Made by a program: the position numbers and the translations under genes
Origin: Psychrobium sp. MM17-31
Lineage (GTDB): Bacteria; Pseudomonadota; Gammaproteobacteria; Enterobacterales; Psychrobiaceae
DNA: 64,000 nt
Direction of reading: 5' to 3'
Assembly: GCF_022347785.1 (NCBI RefSeq)
Contig: NZ_JAKRGA010000007.1
Span: 1-64,000, forward strand
The notes under the pieces: model-generated
The model's input: the letters and a program-made list of their open reading frames with translations, nothing else
Told to the model about the DNA's origin: nothing
Database searches by the model: none
Shown here: positions 18,137 through 27,080 of the stretch, piece after piece
Position numbering within the stretch: position 1 is the stretch's first letter
Layout of the letters: every line of letters starts with the position of its first letter

Positions 18137-19198
18137 ATGATTTTTGAATCAAAGATTGATTTACACCTTCAGCGCGACAGTGAATTGGCGCGTAAAAAAC
18201 CAACCAAGATTTTTGCAAAATTCTTGTATGCACTTACCAGTGGTAATTATGGAGAGCTCAAAGAACAACAGCTCTTTACGGCGGTCGCTATAATGCAAGA
18301 GCTCAATAAGGTGATGATGAAAAAGGGCATCACTAATTTACAGCTGTTAGAAGTTGATGAGGTTGTTTATTACGAAGATCTCGACAATAAAGACAATGAT
18401 CTTGCCGAAGGCATGATGAATATAACGCTTAAACGGGATCACATTACTGCGCCTGAGTTTGAACACATGGCGCTAACCTTGTCCCATCCGCAAGATGACA
18501 TTGAGTACTTTATTGAAATCGATATTTCGCGAATTCACAAGCCAAACGATGCGCCTATCCATATTAAGATTTATGGCTATATAGATGCCTTTAAAAAAGC
18601 GAGTGATGAATCTGAAGAAGCCTTAAAAGCGCGTATTGGCAGTCATTTCTCGTCGCAAGAGAAATACGATGAAATGGTGCGTCGTTATCGCAGCCAATTT
18701 GACTCTTTTGTTTCTGGGCTTAATTTTGCCCTCAATGCACAGCTCCGAGTTAAAGAAGCACCGGTGGAAACCAGCAATGTTATCGTAAGGCCTGAGAATA
18801 AAGCACGTGCGTGGGATGACTCGTCACGAGTGCGTCGTCGTCATTATCGTCACAGTAACTGTGGTGATGTGATTTACCCATTAATGTGGTTGTCACTGAT
18901 GGATAATCACAGCATTACGCCGTCTGATGTCACTATTGAAGCGCCTGATGGTGAAGAATTAGGTGTCATTGCTGAAGGTGCGGAGGTTGATGCTGCAGAG
19001 CCGTTACTCAATGAAGATATCGCGCTGGATGATGCATTGGAAAGCTCGTCTTTTAGTGAGTCATCGACGTTAGATGACGACACTACAGCGGCAAGCAGTT
19101 GGCTGAGTGATATGGGGGACTTTAGTTCAGATAGTGGCTCGTCTGATAGCGGTTCATCGTGCAGCAGTTGCTCGTCTTGTAGTAGTTGTTCTTCTTAG
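18137..19198 (+). CDS. Unknown protein with a C-terminal Ser/Cys repeat tail
   Basis: Not recognised. The 353-residue protein has a soluble, mixed alpha/beta N-terminal part (about 1-230), a basic patch RVRRRHYRHSNCGD near 235, a short hydrophobic stretch (VIYPLMWLSLM), an acidic linker (about 265-325), and a tail ending in four Cys-Ser-Ser units (CSSCSSCSSCSS). Regular CxxC spacing suggests metal or thiol chemistry, or a modified or anchoring tail. GGGAG precedes the ATG. It follows the WH-motif gene, whose product also ends in CSSC, so a two-protein system is likely; its role is unknown. Confidence 0.72.
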   Translation: MIFESKIDLHLQRDSELARKKPTKIFAKFLYALTSGNYGELKEQQLFTAVAIMQELNKVMMKKGITNLQLLEVDEVVYYEDLDNKDNDLAEGMMNITLKRDHITAPEFEHMALTLSHPQDDIEYFIEIDISRIHKPNDAPIHIKIYGYIDAFKKASDESEEALKARIGSHFSSQEKYDEMVRRYRSQFDSFVSGLNFALNAQLRVKEAPVETSNVIVRPENKARAWDDSSRVRRRHYRHSNCGDVIYPLMWLSLMDNHSITPSDVTIEAPDGEELGVIAEGAEVDAAEPLLNEDIALDDALESSSFSESSTLDDDTTAASSWLSDMGDFSSDSGSSDSGSSCSSCSSCSSCSS

Positions 19199-19220
19199 TG
19201 CCAGCGCGCAGAACTAGTCA

Positions 19221-19925
19221 TTAGCTTACGGCTAGTTCTGGTTCCTGCTGTGTTAAAAACACATAGCCGCTGCCGCGCACCGTTTGAATATGCGGTGAAT
19301 CGTTAATGGCAGCGAGCTTTTTACGTACATTGGAAACGTGCACATCCAAGCTGCGATCGGCGCTAGAAATACTGCGATTAAATAACACTTTCCCCAATAT
19401 TTCTCGCGAAATAATTTGTCCTGCATTGGTCATTAAAAATTGCATTAATTCAAATTCGACACCGGTTAATGCGATGTGCTGTCCGCAATAGGTGACCTGA
19501 CGTTTTACGTTGCACAACTCCACGCCATTAAGTGCAATGGACTGGCTGTTGTCATTGTGGGTATTTAAAGGTCTGAGTTGGGCTTTTATGCGCGCTACCA
19601 ATTCCCGCGGATGGGTTTGATAACCGAAATAATCATTGGCTCCCAACTCAAGGGCATGAATTAAATCGAATTGCTCAACGGTTGGTGAAAACATGAAAAT
19701 AGGCGCATTGCAGGCATTCCTCAAATTGATCAACACACTAAATTCGTTGAAATTGGGCTTGCTAATGTTGAGGATGACTAACGCGTATTGTTGGCGCTGT
19801 AATAAATAAAAACATTCTAGTGTTGAGTCGCATTGTTTTACGGTGAGATCGCAGTCCGCCAACGATTGACTAAACGGAAAGCTATCTTCACCATCTAGGT
19901 TAATGACTAATACTTGATTATTCAT
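19221..19925 (-). CDS. OmpR-family response regulator with a degenerate receiver
   Basis: The product (about 234 residues from ATG 19925) has a receiver-like domain (1-115) and a C-terminal OmpR winged helix (VEFELMQFLMTNAGQIISRE, SLDVHVSNVRKKL, IQTVRGSGYVF). In the receiver, the phosphoacceptor position is Asn53 (LVILNISKP instead of LVILDxxxP), and the conserved Lys-Pro pair is replaced (DYFGYQTHP). Phosphorylation is therefore unlikely; activity may depend on protein level or another signal. No kinase gene is adjacent. An in-frame GTG at 19973 lies inside the upstream terminator, so the ATG is preferred. Confidence 0.85.
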   Translation of the reverse strand: MNNQVLVINLDGEDSFPFSQSLADCDLTVKQCDSTLECFYLLQRQQYALVILNISKPNFNEFSVLINLRNACNAPIFMFSPTVEQFDLIHALELGANDYFGYQTHPRELVARIKAQLRPLNTHNDNSQSIALNGVELCNVKRQVTYCGQHIALTGVEFELMQFLMTNAGQIISREILGKVLFNRSISSADRSLDVHVSNVRKKLAAINDSPHIQTVRGSGYVFLTQQEPELAVS

Positions 19926-19946
19926 ATCGAGTTTACTTTTTCTGTT

Positions 19947-19982
19947 ATAAAAAGCGCCAGTGAATGATGTCACCCACTGGCG
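19947..19982 (-). terminator. Terminator of the lipoprotein gene 19990-21489
   Basis: Read on the minus strand, CGCCAGTG and CACTGGCG form an eight-base stem around a 12-base loop, followed by CTTTTT. It lies just past the stop of the lipoprotein gene and before the regulator gene start. Confidence 0.8.
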
Positions 19983-19989
19983 TAGTTCA

Positions 19990-21489
19990 TTATCGAGTTT
20001 GATTAGCCAGTGTTAATTTATAGCCAGATGCTGATGCAGCGTCTTCTTCCAGAATAAGGAATTGTTCTTCACTTTCTTCATCGAGCACTAACTCTTGAGA
20101 GATAAGTAAAATGTCGCTCGAATCGCGTTTAGCAACGGCATAGATGGTGTAGGTATTGTTGAGTAGCAAGATATTTTGCGGCTCGCCAAAATCGACTGAT
20201 TTTTTGTTAGCTGCGGTATCGATGATTTCATCACTGCGCACAAAATAAAAATTCACGGTGCTAAAGTCTTCGTCGTCAACAAAGTTAATGATATTGACGC
20301 CGTGCTCGTAGATGCCTTGATGAGTACTGTTGTCTACGACAAGCGAGTTAATGGTAATTTCTATTTCATCAACGATGCCATCGTTATTCTCATCGACATT
20401 ACCGTCGCCATCGTGATCGACATTTTCTTCCTCGAGGTAGAAGAACACGGTTCTGTCGACATTTTCTTTGAGTGTCACCAAGTGGTTTTTTAGCAAAAAC
20501 TCTTGTGTACCCGGCAGAGTGAGTTCAAGGCTGTAATCGCCGCGATCTGTGATAATAGATTCACTAAATTGACCCTGTGCTAGGTTGGCAAAATCAGGTG
20601 TTTGGTTATAACCATCTAAGTGAACGTCTAGTGTACCTTGATAATCGCTGATCAGATCGTGTTGCTCGATGCCGTTAAATACAGTGAGTTTGGCTTGCGC
20701 GCCGTCATTGGCGTATTCGATGGCACTAGCGCTGCTTACGCGATCGATAACAAATGGTGAACTGCCAACACCTTGGTTTTCACGCACTACCATCACGTAT
20801 TGTGAGGCGAACGAATAATTCACTTCGTCAGAGGTGTAAAGTACTTCATCACTGCCGCTGTTGGTAATGTAGAAGATGTAGTCGTCTTGTTCGAACTTGG
20901 CATTGTCGGTGAGTTGGCCATAGGCTGTTTGGCCGATTAATGTCGCTTCGTTAAAGGTTTCATCAGACTTTGATAGGTAAATATCGATATTGGCTTGACT
21001 TTGATGCAGGTTTAACAATCGCATGTTAAATAGATCATCGTCGGTATCCGTTTCATCGTCGATAACAGGAATGGTGTAAGTTAATACTTCTGGATTTGTT
21101 ATATCTTGGGTAAGTACCACAAACTGAATGTTGTCGCTCGTTATCTCGATCGAGCTTTCGTAAACCTTGGTCAGATCATCACGGGCAATGCTGTCATCAC
21201 TTTGCCATGCCAGCTCCATGGCATAGTTGTTGGTTTCTAATAGTTTGTCACCGCCGGTTTGGCCGAAACTGACGCTGTTATAGGTTTGTTCGAAATAATC
21301 AGTACCGTCTTCATCGAGATTTTCATCGAGAGTTAGGAAAATAGCAGGTGCGTTGGCTGAGGCATTGTAAAATGTAACATAGCCTTCCCCCGAACTATCG
21401 CTGCTTCCGCCACAGGCACTAAGTCCTGTAACCATAAGCGCTGGGATCACGAGCGTCTTAAGTGAAAATAATGGATTGTTTGATGGCAT
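19990..21489 (-). CDS. Lipoprotein with DUF4397-like repeats
   Basis: The 499-residue product has a lipoprotein signal peptide with lipobox LSAC (Cys26) followed by GGSSDSSG. The next segment, YVTFYNASANAPAIFLTLD, and LTVFNGIEQHDLISDYQGTLDVHLDG resemble DUF4397 units (beta-sandwich repeats). A DHDGDGNVDENNDGIVDE segment looks like calcium-binding loops, but it could simply be a flexible acidic linker. It is probably a surface or periplasmic lipoprotein; its function is unknown. GGAG six bases before the ATG at 21489 fixes the start. Confidence 0.82.
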   Translation of the reverse strand: MPSNNPLFSLKTLVIPALMVTGLSACGGSSDSSGEGYVTFYNASANAPAIFLTLDENLDEDGTDYFEQTYNSVSFGQTGGDKLLETNNYAMELAWQSDDSIARDDLTKVYESSIEITSDNIQFVVLTQDITNPEVLTYTIPVIDDETDTDDDLFNMRLLNLHQSQANIDIYLSKSDETFNEATLIGQTAYGQLTDNAKFEQDDYIFYITNSGSDEVLYTSDEVNYSFASQYVMVVRENQGVGSSPFVIDRVSSASAIEYANDGAQAKLTVFNGIEQHDLISDYQGTLDVHLDGYNQTPDFANLAQGQFSESIITDRGDYSLELTLPGTQEFLLKNHLVTLKENVDRTVFFYLEEENVDHDGDGNVDENNDGIVDEIEITINSLVVDNSTHQGIYEHGVNIINFVDDEDFSTVNFYFVRSDEIIDTAANKKSVDFGEPQNILLLNNTYTIYAVAKRDSSDILLISQELVLDEESEEQFLILEEDAASASGYKLTLANQTR

Positions 21490-21687
21490 GTAGTGCTCCA
21501 AGTATTGTGCGTCGTTTTGCAAAGGCAAAACTGAAAGTTTTTATAACGGCGTAATCGATTAGCGCAGCAATAGAGCGGGATTTTATAGATAGGTTTCAAA
21601 TTTGCTTTGAAGTTTTCAATACTTTGCACATGCTTACATTTCCTTACATTGGGCGATTAAGGTAAAGCGGTAAGCAGAGGGATTAAT

Positions 21688-22281
21688 TTATTGAACTTTT
21701 ATAAATGACAGCAAGCGATTATTAGCAGGCATTTCATCATCATTGAGCAGTTGCAGATTGGCTTCCTTAGCGAGCTCAATAATCCACTCAATATCGCGAA
21801 TACCACTTTGATTATCGCGTTCTTTAAGCCAAGCATCAAATGATGCATTACTGTCACTGGTGAACTTGCCTGCGTAATTAAATGGGCCGTAAATAATCAC
21901 CAACCCTTGGTCTGCTAAGTTTTGTTTAATTTGGTTAAATAGGACTTTCACTAAAGACTTACTTACAATGTGTAGTGTGTTGGCAGTGTAAAGCACATCA
22001 ATATTTGTTACTGGCCACGGCTGATTTAAATCCAGTGACAGTGGTGGCTTAACATTAGTTAGTCCACTTTCACTAATCCATTGTCTAATACCGTCGTGAT
22101 TCACAGCTAAATCACTCGTTTGCCATGTTAAGTGGGGCATCGCCGCTGCAAAATGCACTGCATGTTGCCCCGTGCCAGAACCTATTTCTAACACTGCGTG
22201 CCTATCGCTAAGCAGCGGTAGCAACTTATCTAAAATTGGTTGTTTGTTATTATCGCAAGCCTGTGAGTGTGGTTTTGTCAT
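21688..22281 (-). CDS. DUF938-family SAM-dependent methyltransferase
   Basis: The 197-residue protein has a class I methyltransferase motif I, VLEIGSGTGQHAVHFA, then LDLNQPWP, YTANTLHIVS and VIIYGPFNYAGKFTSDSNASFDAWL, a set of blocks diagnostic of the DUF938 family. No substrate is established for the family. It stands alone, divergent from the M28 peptidase gene. Confidence 0.88.
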   Translation of the reverse strand: MTKPHSQACDNNKQPILDKLLPLLSDRHAVLEIGSGTGQHAVHFAAAMPHLTWQTSDLAVNHDGIRQWISESGLTNVKPPLSLDLNQPWPVTNIDVLYTANTLHIVSKSLVKVLFNQIKQNLADQGLVIIYGPFNYAGKFTSDSNASFDAWLKERDNQSGIRDIEWIIELAKEANLQLLNDDEMPANNRLLSFIKVQ

Positions 22282-22405
22282 GACAGTAGAACGCCTATTT
22301 ATATGAGCTGGCAGTATAGGTTGATGGCAGTTTTAACGCTACCTTTTGCTTAATCTGTGCTTCGGGCTATACTGTCGGCGTCCTTTCAAATTAAGAACAA
22401 AAACA

Positions 22406-24055
22406 ATGAAAAAAATACTGAGTTTAGCGATGGTTTCCGTCGCCGTTTTAGCTGGCTGTAATGATTCTAAGCCACAAGCACAAAAAGAAGTGGCTGTTAA
22501 TGATGCTGCGGCGATTGCTGCAAGTTACAACAGCATTAATGCACAGCAACTTGCTGAGCACGTTAAAGTGCTAGCGTCTGATGAGTTTGGCGGTCGTTCG
22601 CCATCAACAGAAGGCGAGAAGCTTACTTTAGATTACCTAACCAAAGAGTTTAAAGCGCTGGGCTTTGAGCCGGGTAACGGCGATAGCTACTTCCAAGAAG
22701 TACCCCTAGTGTCTATTGAAGCGTCGCCAGATATGACGTTATCGATTGGTGGCAAAGATTACCAATACGGCACAGACATGGTAATGGGGTCTAGCCAAAT
22801 CGTTGAAGAAATTGGCATCAAAGATTCGCCATTAGTGTTCGTGGGTTACGGTGTTAATGCGCCAGAATATAACTGGAACGATTACGAAGGCATCGATGTT
22901 AAAGGTAAGACGGTTGTTATCTTGGTTAACGATCCGGGCTATGCCAATAAAGATCCTAAGCAGTTTACTGGTGAAGCCATGACGTACTACGGTCGTTGGA
23001 CTTACAAATACGAAGAAGCGAGCCGTCAAGGAGCAGCAGGCGCGATTATTGTTCATGAAACTGCACCAGCATCATACGGTTGGAACGTGGTTAAAAACTC
23101 ATGGTCAGGTGAGCAATTTGGTTTCCAACGCGATGATAAAAACAAAGATCGCGTGAAAGTAGAAGGCTGGATTAACAGCGATGTAGCTAAAGAGCTATTT
23201 GCTAAAGCTGGTTTAGATTTTGAAGCTGCGAAAAAAGAAGCCGCTAAAGGCGCTTATCATGTGGCGATGGGTGACTTGACTGCATCTGTTGATGTGAAAA
23301 ACACCATTAAAACGTCGGTATCTAACAACTTTATCGCGACACTTCCGGGTCGCACTAAAGCCGATGAGCATATCATCTATACGGCGCACTGGGATCATCT
23401 AGGTACAGACAAGAGTCTAACTGGCGATCAGATATACAATGGCGCAGTAGACAACGCAACGGGTACTGCGGCGTTAATCGAAGTAGCCGAAGCCTTCGCT
23501 AAACTGCCAGTGCGTCCAGAACGTTCAATTACCATGCTAGCGGTAACGGCTGAAGAGCAGGGCTTGTTAGGCTCGAAGTTCTATGCTGCAAACCCAATTA
23601 TTGCGCCAGCTAAAACAGTGGCAGATATTAATATGGATGCACTAGATGTTGTTGGTCGCAGCGCTGATGTTGCTGTTTACGGTTTAGGACAATCTGAACT
23701 AGACAATTACCTAGAAGCCGCTGTGAAAAAACAAGGTCGTGTCATTTCAGGCGATCCGCGCCCAGCAGCTGGCATCTACTACCGCTCAGATCACTTCGCA
23801 TTTGCTAACGTAGGCATTCCAGCGCTTTATGCGAAAAGTGGTAAGAAGCCAGTCGATGAGGCAACGGCTAAACTGCGCGCTGAATTAGGTCCTAAATTAG
23901 CTAAGTGTTACCACGGTTTATGTGATGAATACAGCGAGCAATGGGATTTATCAGGCGCTGTTGAAGACATGCAGGCTTTCTTCGAAGTTGGTTATGAGTT
24001 ATCGAAAGAAAGCGTGTGGCCACAATGGAGCGAGAAATCAGAGTTCAAACGTTAG
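22406..24055 (+). CDS. M28-family metallopeptidase lipoprotein with PA domain
   Basis: The 549-residue product has a lipobox LAGC (Cys18). It follows the M28 plan: an N-terminal VLASDEFGGRSPSTEGEKL block, a protease-associated insert (about 110-290), then the two-zinc site: AHWDHLG near residue 328, GAVDNATGTAALIE, TAEEQGLLGS, NMDALDVVG and YRSDHFAFANVGIPAL. It is probably an aminopeptidase in the periplasm or on the outer membrane, used for peptide scavenging. The ATG at 22406 gives a good signal peptide; the upstream extension does not. Confidence 0.92.
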   Translation: MKKILSLAMVSVAVLAGCNDSKPQAQKEVAVNDAAAIAASYNSINAQQLAEHVKVLASDEFGGRSPSTEGEKLTLDYLTKEFKALGFEPGNGDSYFQEVPLVSIEASPDMTLSIGGKDYQYGTDMVMGSSQIVEEIGIKDSPLVFVGYGVNAPEYNWNDYEGIDVKGKTVVILVNDPGYANKDPKQFTGEAMTYYGRWTYKYEEASRQGAAGAIIVHETAPASYGWNVVKNSWSGEQFGFQRDDKNKDRVKVEGWINSDVAKELFAKAGLDFEAAKKEAAKGAYHVAMGDLTASVDVKNTIKTSVSNNFIATLPGRTKADEHIIYTAHWDHLGTDKSLTGDQIYNGAVDNATGTAALIEVAEAFAKLPVRPERSITMLAVTAEEQGLLGSKFYAANPIIAPAKTVADINMDALDVVGRSADVAVYGLGQSELDNYLEAAVKKQGRVISGDPRPAAGIYYRSDHFAFANVGIPALYAKSGKKPVDEATAKLRAELGPKLAKCYHGLCDEYSEQWDLSGAVEDMQAFFEVGYELSKESVWPQWSEKSEFKR

Positions 24056-24080
24056 TCATTAAACGTTAACGAACCCTAAT

Positions 24081-24110
24081 AAAAGAGCCCTCGAATGCGA
24101 GGGCTTTTTT
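24081..24110 (+). terminator. Terminator after the M28 peptidase gene
   Basis: The stem AGCCCTCG / CGAGGGCT has an AATG loop and a T6 tail, 31 bases after the stop codon. Confidence 0.9.
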
Positions 24111-24214
24111 GTCTATGGTCTCGCAGTAAAGCCGAGATTACAATTGATCTAAAACAAAGTGTCGTTAGCCAGACAATTTATAATTTAGAGTAGTAACTCA
24201 GGATTATAAAGCTC

Positions 24215-25714
24215 ATGGTCTACAAGAAGATTTCAGTTGGTTTTTCTGCCATTGTAATAATTGTTATCGCGCTAGCTTTTGGCTCGCAAAAGCAGCTTAA
24301 CGATATCGCAGATGACATGGACAGTTTGTACAAGCATCCCTTCACCGTTTCCAATGCCGCCAAAAATATCAATTTTCATTTGGTATCTATGCACCGTCAT
24401 ATGAAAGATGTGGTGCTATCGCAAAACCAGGAGCAAATGGAATGGGCTGTGTCTCGAGTGGCAGTGCACGAACAGGCCGCGCTAGCAGATTTTGACATCA
24501 TCTTTGAACGTTTCCTTGGTGAAAAATCTCAAATTAAAGAAACCTATCAAAGCTTTGTTGATTGGCAGCCTATTCGCAATGAGGTGATTGCGTTAATGCG
24601 AGAAGGTAAGCAACAGCAAGCTTCGGCGATTACGGTGGGCAAGGGCGCCTCTCATGTCGCCAAGCTGAATCTTGAAGTTGAAGCGCTGGTGGAGTTTGCT
24701 TATAACAAGGCGCAGCAATTTCACAGCAGTGCCCAGCAGAGTAAAGAGCATGCTCTGTTTATTAACGCTGGGTTTTCCACGCTAGCGGTGATTATGGTGA
24801 TTTTGTTCTCCATTTATGTGGTGCGCAGTCTACGCGCTGCCAATAAGGATCGTATTCGTCGTAATCATCTCATTGACCAACAAATCATGATGGCGACACT
24901 CGATAAGTCAGGTAAAGTGATAGATGCCAGCAATGCACTATGTCGCTTCTTGGGCTGTATGAAGTCTGATCTTATTGGTAAGCCGAGTCATTTCTTTGAT
25001 AACTCAGCGCAAAGCGAGCAGCTAACCAAAGATATTCTGCGCGTTGTTTCAACTGGCATGGAATGGACGGGGGAAATCCAACACTCAACATCAGAGCATC
25101 AAACATTTTGGGCCCATTCTTCAGTGTTGCCTAACTTCGATGAGAGTTACCGCATCGTCAATTACACCAATATTCTCAACGATGTGACTAACAAGAAATT
25201 GTCGGTGGTGGACAAATTAACAGCGCTACCAAATCGCCGCAGTTATGACGATTTACTCAACAAGGAATTGCGGTTGGCCAAACGTCATGATTACAACATT
25301 ACCTTGGCGATTATCGATATCGATTTCTTTAAGAAATACAACGATCACTATGGCCATCCACAAGGTGATATTGCACTGCAACGAGTCGCGACAAAGCTGA
25401 TGGAGTGTCTCAAGCGTCCGAGTGATTATGTGTTCCGTATTGGCGGAGAAGAGTTTGCGCTTATCTTCTCGCGCGCCACGATCGCTGAAAGTCAGCTGTT
25501 CTTAGATAAACTTCGGACGAGCATAGAGTTTCTACACATCAAGCATAGCGAGAGCCTGATCAGTGATTACTTAACGATTTCTATCGGTGGCTATGTGTTG
25601 ATGCCGCCACAAATGTGCGATCCGCAGGCGCTCTATGTCGAAGCTGACAAAGCCTTGTATCAAGCGAAGAAACAACGCAACTGCGCTGTGGTGACTGGCA
25701 CGACGAATCATTAG
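24215..25714 (+). CDS. Membrane diguanylate cyclase (4HB sensor-PAS-GGDEF)
   Basis: The 499-residue protein has an N-terminal transmembrane helix (IVIIVIALAF), a periplasmic four-helix-bundle-like region (about 30-180), a second membrane segment (STLAVIMVILFSIYVV), a PAS domain (about 220-335) and a GGDEF domain. The active site is intact: RIGGEEFALIF (GGEEF from residue 410), with the product-inhibition I-site RPSD five residues before it. It should make cyclic-di-GMP from GTP. Its TAG stop codon lies inside the terminal inverted repeat of the element at 25712-25978, so the C-terminus may have been altered by insertion. Confidence 0.92.
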   Translation: MVYKKISVGFSAIVIIVIALAFGSQKQLNDIADDMDSLYKHPFTVSNAAKNINFHLVSMHRHMKDVVLSQNQEQMEWAVSRVAVHEQAALADFDIIFERFLGEKSQIKETYQSFVDWQPIRNEVIALMREGKQQQASAITVGKGASHVAKLNLEVEALVEFAYNKAQQFHSSAQQSKEHALFINAGFSTLAVIMVILFSIYVVRSLRAANKDRIRRNHLIDQQIMMATLDKSGKVIDASNALCRFLGCMKSDLIGKPSHFFDNSAQSEQLTKDILRVVSTGMEWTGEIQHSTSEHQTFWAHSSVLPNFDESYRIVNYTNILNDVTNKKLSVVDKLTALPNRRSYDDLLNKELRLAKRHDYNITLAIIDIDFFKKYNDHYGHPQGDIALQRVATKLMECLKRPSDYVFRIGGEEFALIFSRATIAESQLFLDKLRTSIEFLHIKHSESLISDYLTISIGGYVLMPPQMCDPQALYVEADKALYQAKKQRNCAVVTGTTNH

Positions 25715-25978
25715 GGCCTGTTGACCTTTGGTGAAGGCTTTTGCAGCGAATTGTTCGGATTTTATACAAGGCAGAGCCTGCGACGCTTAACGGGCTATGC
25801 TAGCAGGCGATAACGCCGTAGAAATCACGAACAAACGCTGTCCTTCGGATGCAATGACAAGACATTTTCGCGGCGTTTTTCGTCGCTCACCTAGGTAAAC
25901 TAGGCGTCGCTCCTCATGCCTTGCGAAAAAGCCTTGTCAATTGCACAAAATTCATCCTCGAAAGATCAACAGGCCCTA
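25712..25978. mobile_element. MITE-like element, 267 bp, TA flanked
   Basis: The two ends are near-perfect inverted repeats: TAGGGCCTGTTGACCTTT on the left and AAAGATCAACAGGCCCTA on the right. The interior has no plausible gene. The outer TA on both sides fits the TA target duplication of Tc1/mariner-IS630-type elements. An internal palindrome (CACCTAGG TAAA CTAGGCG) and a direct repeat CGTCGCTC are present. It is presumably moved by a transposase encoded elsewhere; no other copy was seen in this window. Confidence 0.72.
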
Positions 25979-26040
25979 GAAACTTTCTGATTATTTCACG
26001 GTCTGTGTTGGGATAGAAAATTACAGGAAGATATAAAAAC

Positions 26041-27027
26041 ATGGCGGGATTTAAGAAGATTTTAATTGGCACGGGTTTGGTAATAACAAGCATTCATTCT
26101 GCTTGGGCCTCACAAACCAGCGTTGATGAAGCGTTAAAAGCAGGCAAGTTAGATGCTGCAGTTGCGGCTTATAAAAAACTTGATGGCATGGCGACAAAGT
26201 CGCTTGAAGGGCAGCTACTGTGGGCGCGTATTTTATTGGCGCAAAATGACACGGAAGAAGCCTTTGAGCTAATGGAGCCCTTGGTAGAGAAAAATCCCAA
26301 CAATGCCGATCTACAATTTCGCTTTGGCCAAAGCGCGATGATTATGGCGCAAAAGGCGAGTATCTTTTCAAAAATGGGTTATGCCAAAGATGGCGTTAAA
26401 GCATGGGAAGCCGCGTTAAAACTCGATCCTAACCACAAAGATACCCTTAACGGCCTAATAGGTTTTCATCGTTTTGCACCGGGAATAGCGGGTGGCGATA
26501 TCGATAAAGCGCTGGAACATGCTAAACACCTCAAAACTATTGACGGCGCGGCGGGCGTTGCAAGTTTAGTGGGCGTGTATCAGTCGATGGATAAAAAAGA
26601 TCTCGCCCTAAAAGAGCTTAATCAGGGGATCAATGATTATCCGCAAAGCAGTCGTCTGTTGTTTATTCGCGCCATGAAACACATTGGTGATGAAGAGTGG
26701 AACCTTGCTCATAAAGACTTACTAGATGCCCTTGCAAGTGCACAAGATGAGATGGAAAAGAGCAATGCACTTTACCAACTCGGCAAAGTGGCTGTTAAAT
26801 CAGGGGAAAACGTAAAGCAAGCTATCGAGCAGGTAAGCCAGTTAATGGCAATCGAAGGTCATCGCTACCAGCAATGGGGCAACATGCGCTTAGCCCAACT
26901 TTATTTCGCCGATGGCAATGTGACTAAAGCCAGCGCAACATTGAAGCTGGTGGATGACAGCGACGATGATGATTTGGAAGATGAAGTGAAGCGTTTTAAA
27001 AAGAAAATTAAGAAAGTGAGTAAATAA
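26041..27027 (+). CDS. Periplasmic TPR-repeat protein
   Basis: The 328-residue product has a signal peptide (cut after AWA near residue 23) and tandem TPR-like helices: ALKAGKLDAAVAAYKKLD, LLAQNDTEEAFELMEPLVEKNP, GVKAWEAALKLDPNHKDTL and DLALKELNQGINDYP. The C-terminus is strongly charged (acidic then lysine-rich). TPR proteins act as protein-binding scaffolds; no partner is evident. AGGAAG precedes the ATG. It is a single-gene unit with its own terminator. Confidence 0.85.
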   Translation: MAGFKKILIGTGLVITSIHSAWASQTSVDEALKAGKLDAAVAAYKKLDGMATKSLEGQLLWARILLAQNDTEEAFELMEPLVEKNPNNADLQFRFGQSAMIMAQKASIFSKMGYAKDGVKAWEAALKLDPNHKDTLNGLIGFHRFAPGIAGGDIDKALEHAKHLKTIDGAAGVASLVGVYQSMDKKDLALKELNQGINDYPQSSRLLFIRAMKHIGDEEWNLAHKDLLDALASAQDEMEKSNALYQLGKVAVKSGENVKQAIEQVSQLMAIEGHRYQQWGNMRLAQLYFADGNVTKASATLKLVDDSDDDDLEDEVKRFKKKIKKVSK

Positions 27028-27044
27028 CTTATTTCTTTGACTTG

Positions 27045-27070
27045 AAAGCCGCTGCTATAGCGGCTTTTTT
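27045..27070 (+). terminator. Terminator after the TPR gene
   Basis: The stem AAAGCCGCT / AGCGGCTTT has a GCTAT loop and a T tail, 18 bases past the stop codon. Confidence 0.88.
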
Positions 27071-27080
27071 ATATCCAACA

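Noticed and set aside
19209-19239. Inverted repeat AGAACTAG/CTAGTTCT between convergent genes
   Set aside because: It overlaps the end of the regulator gene and lacks a T run on either strand, so it was not called a terminator.
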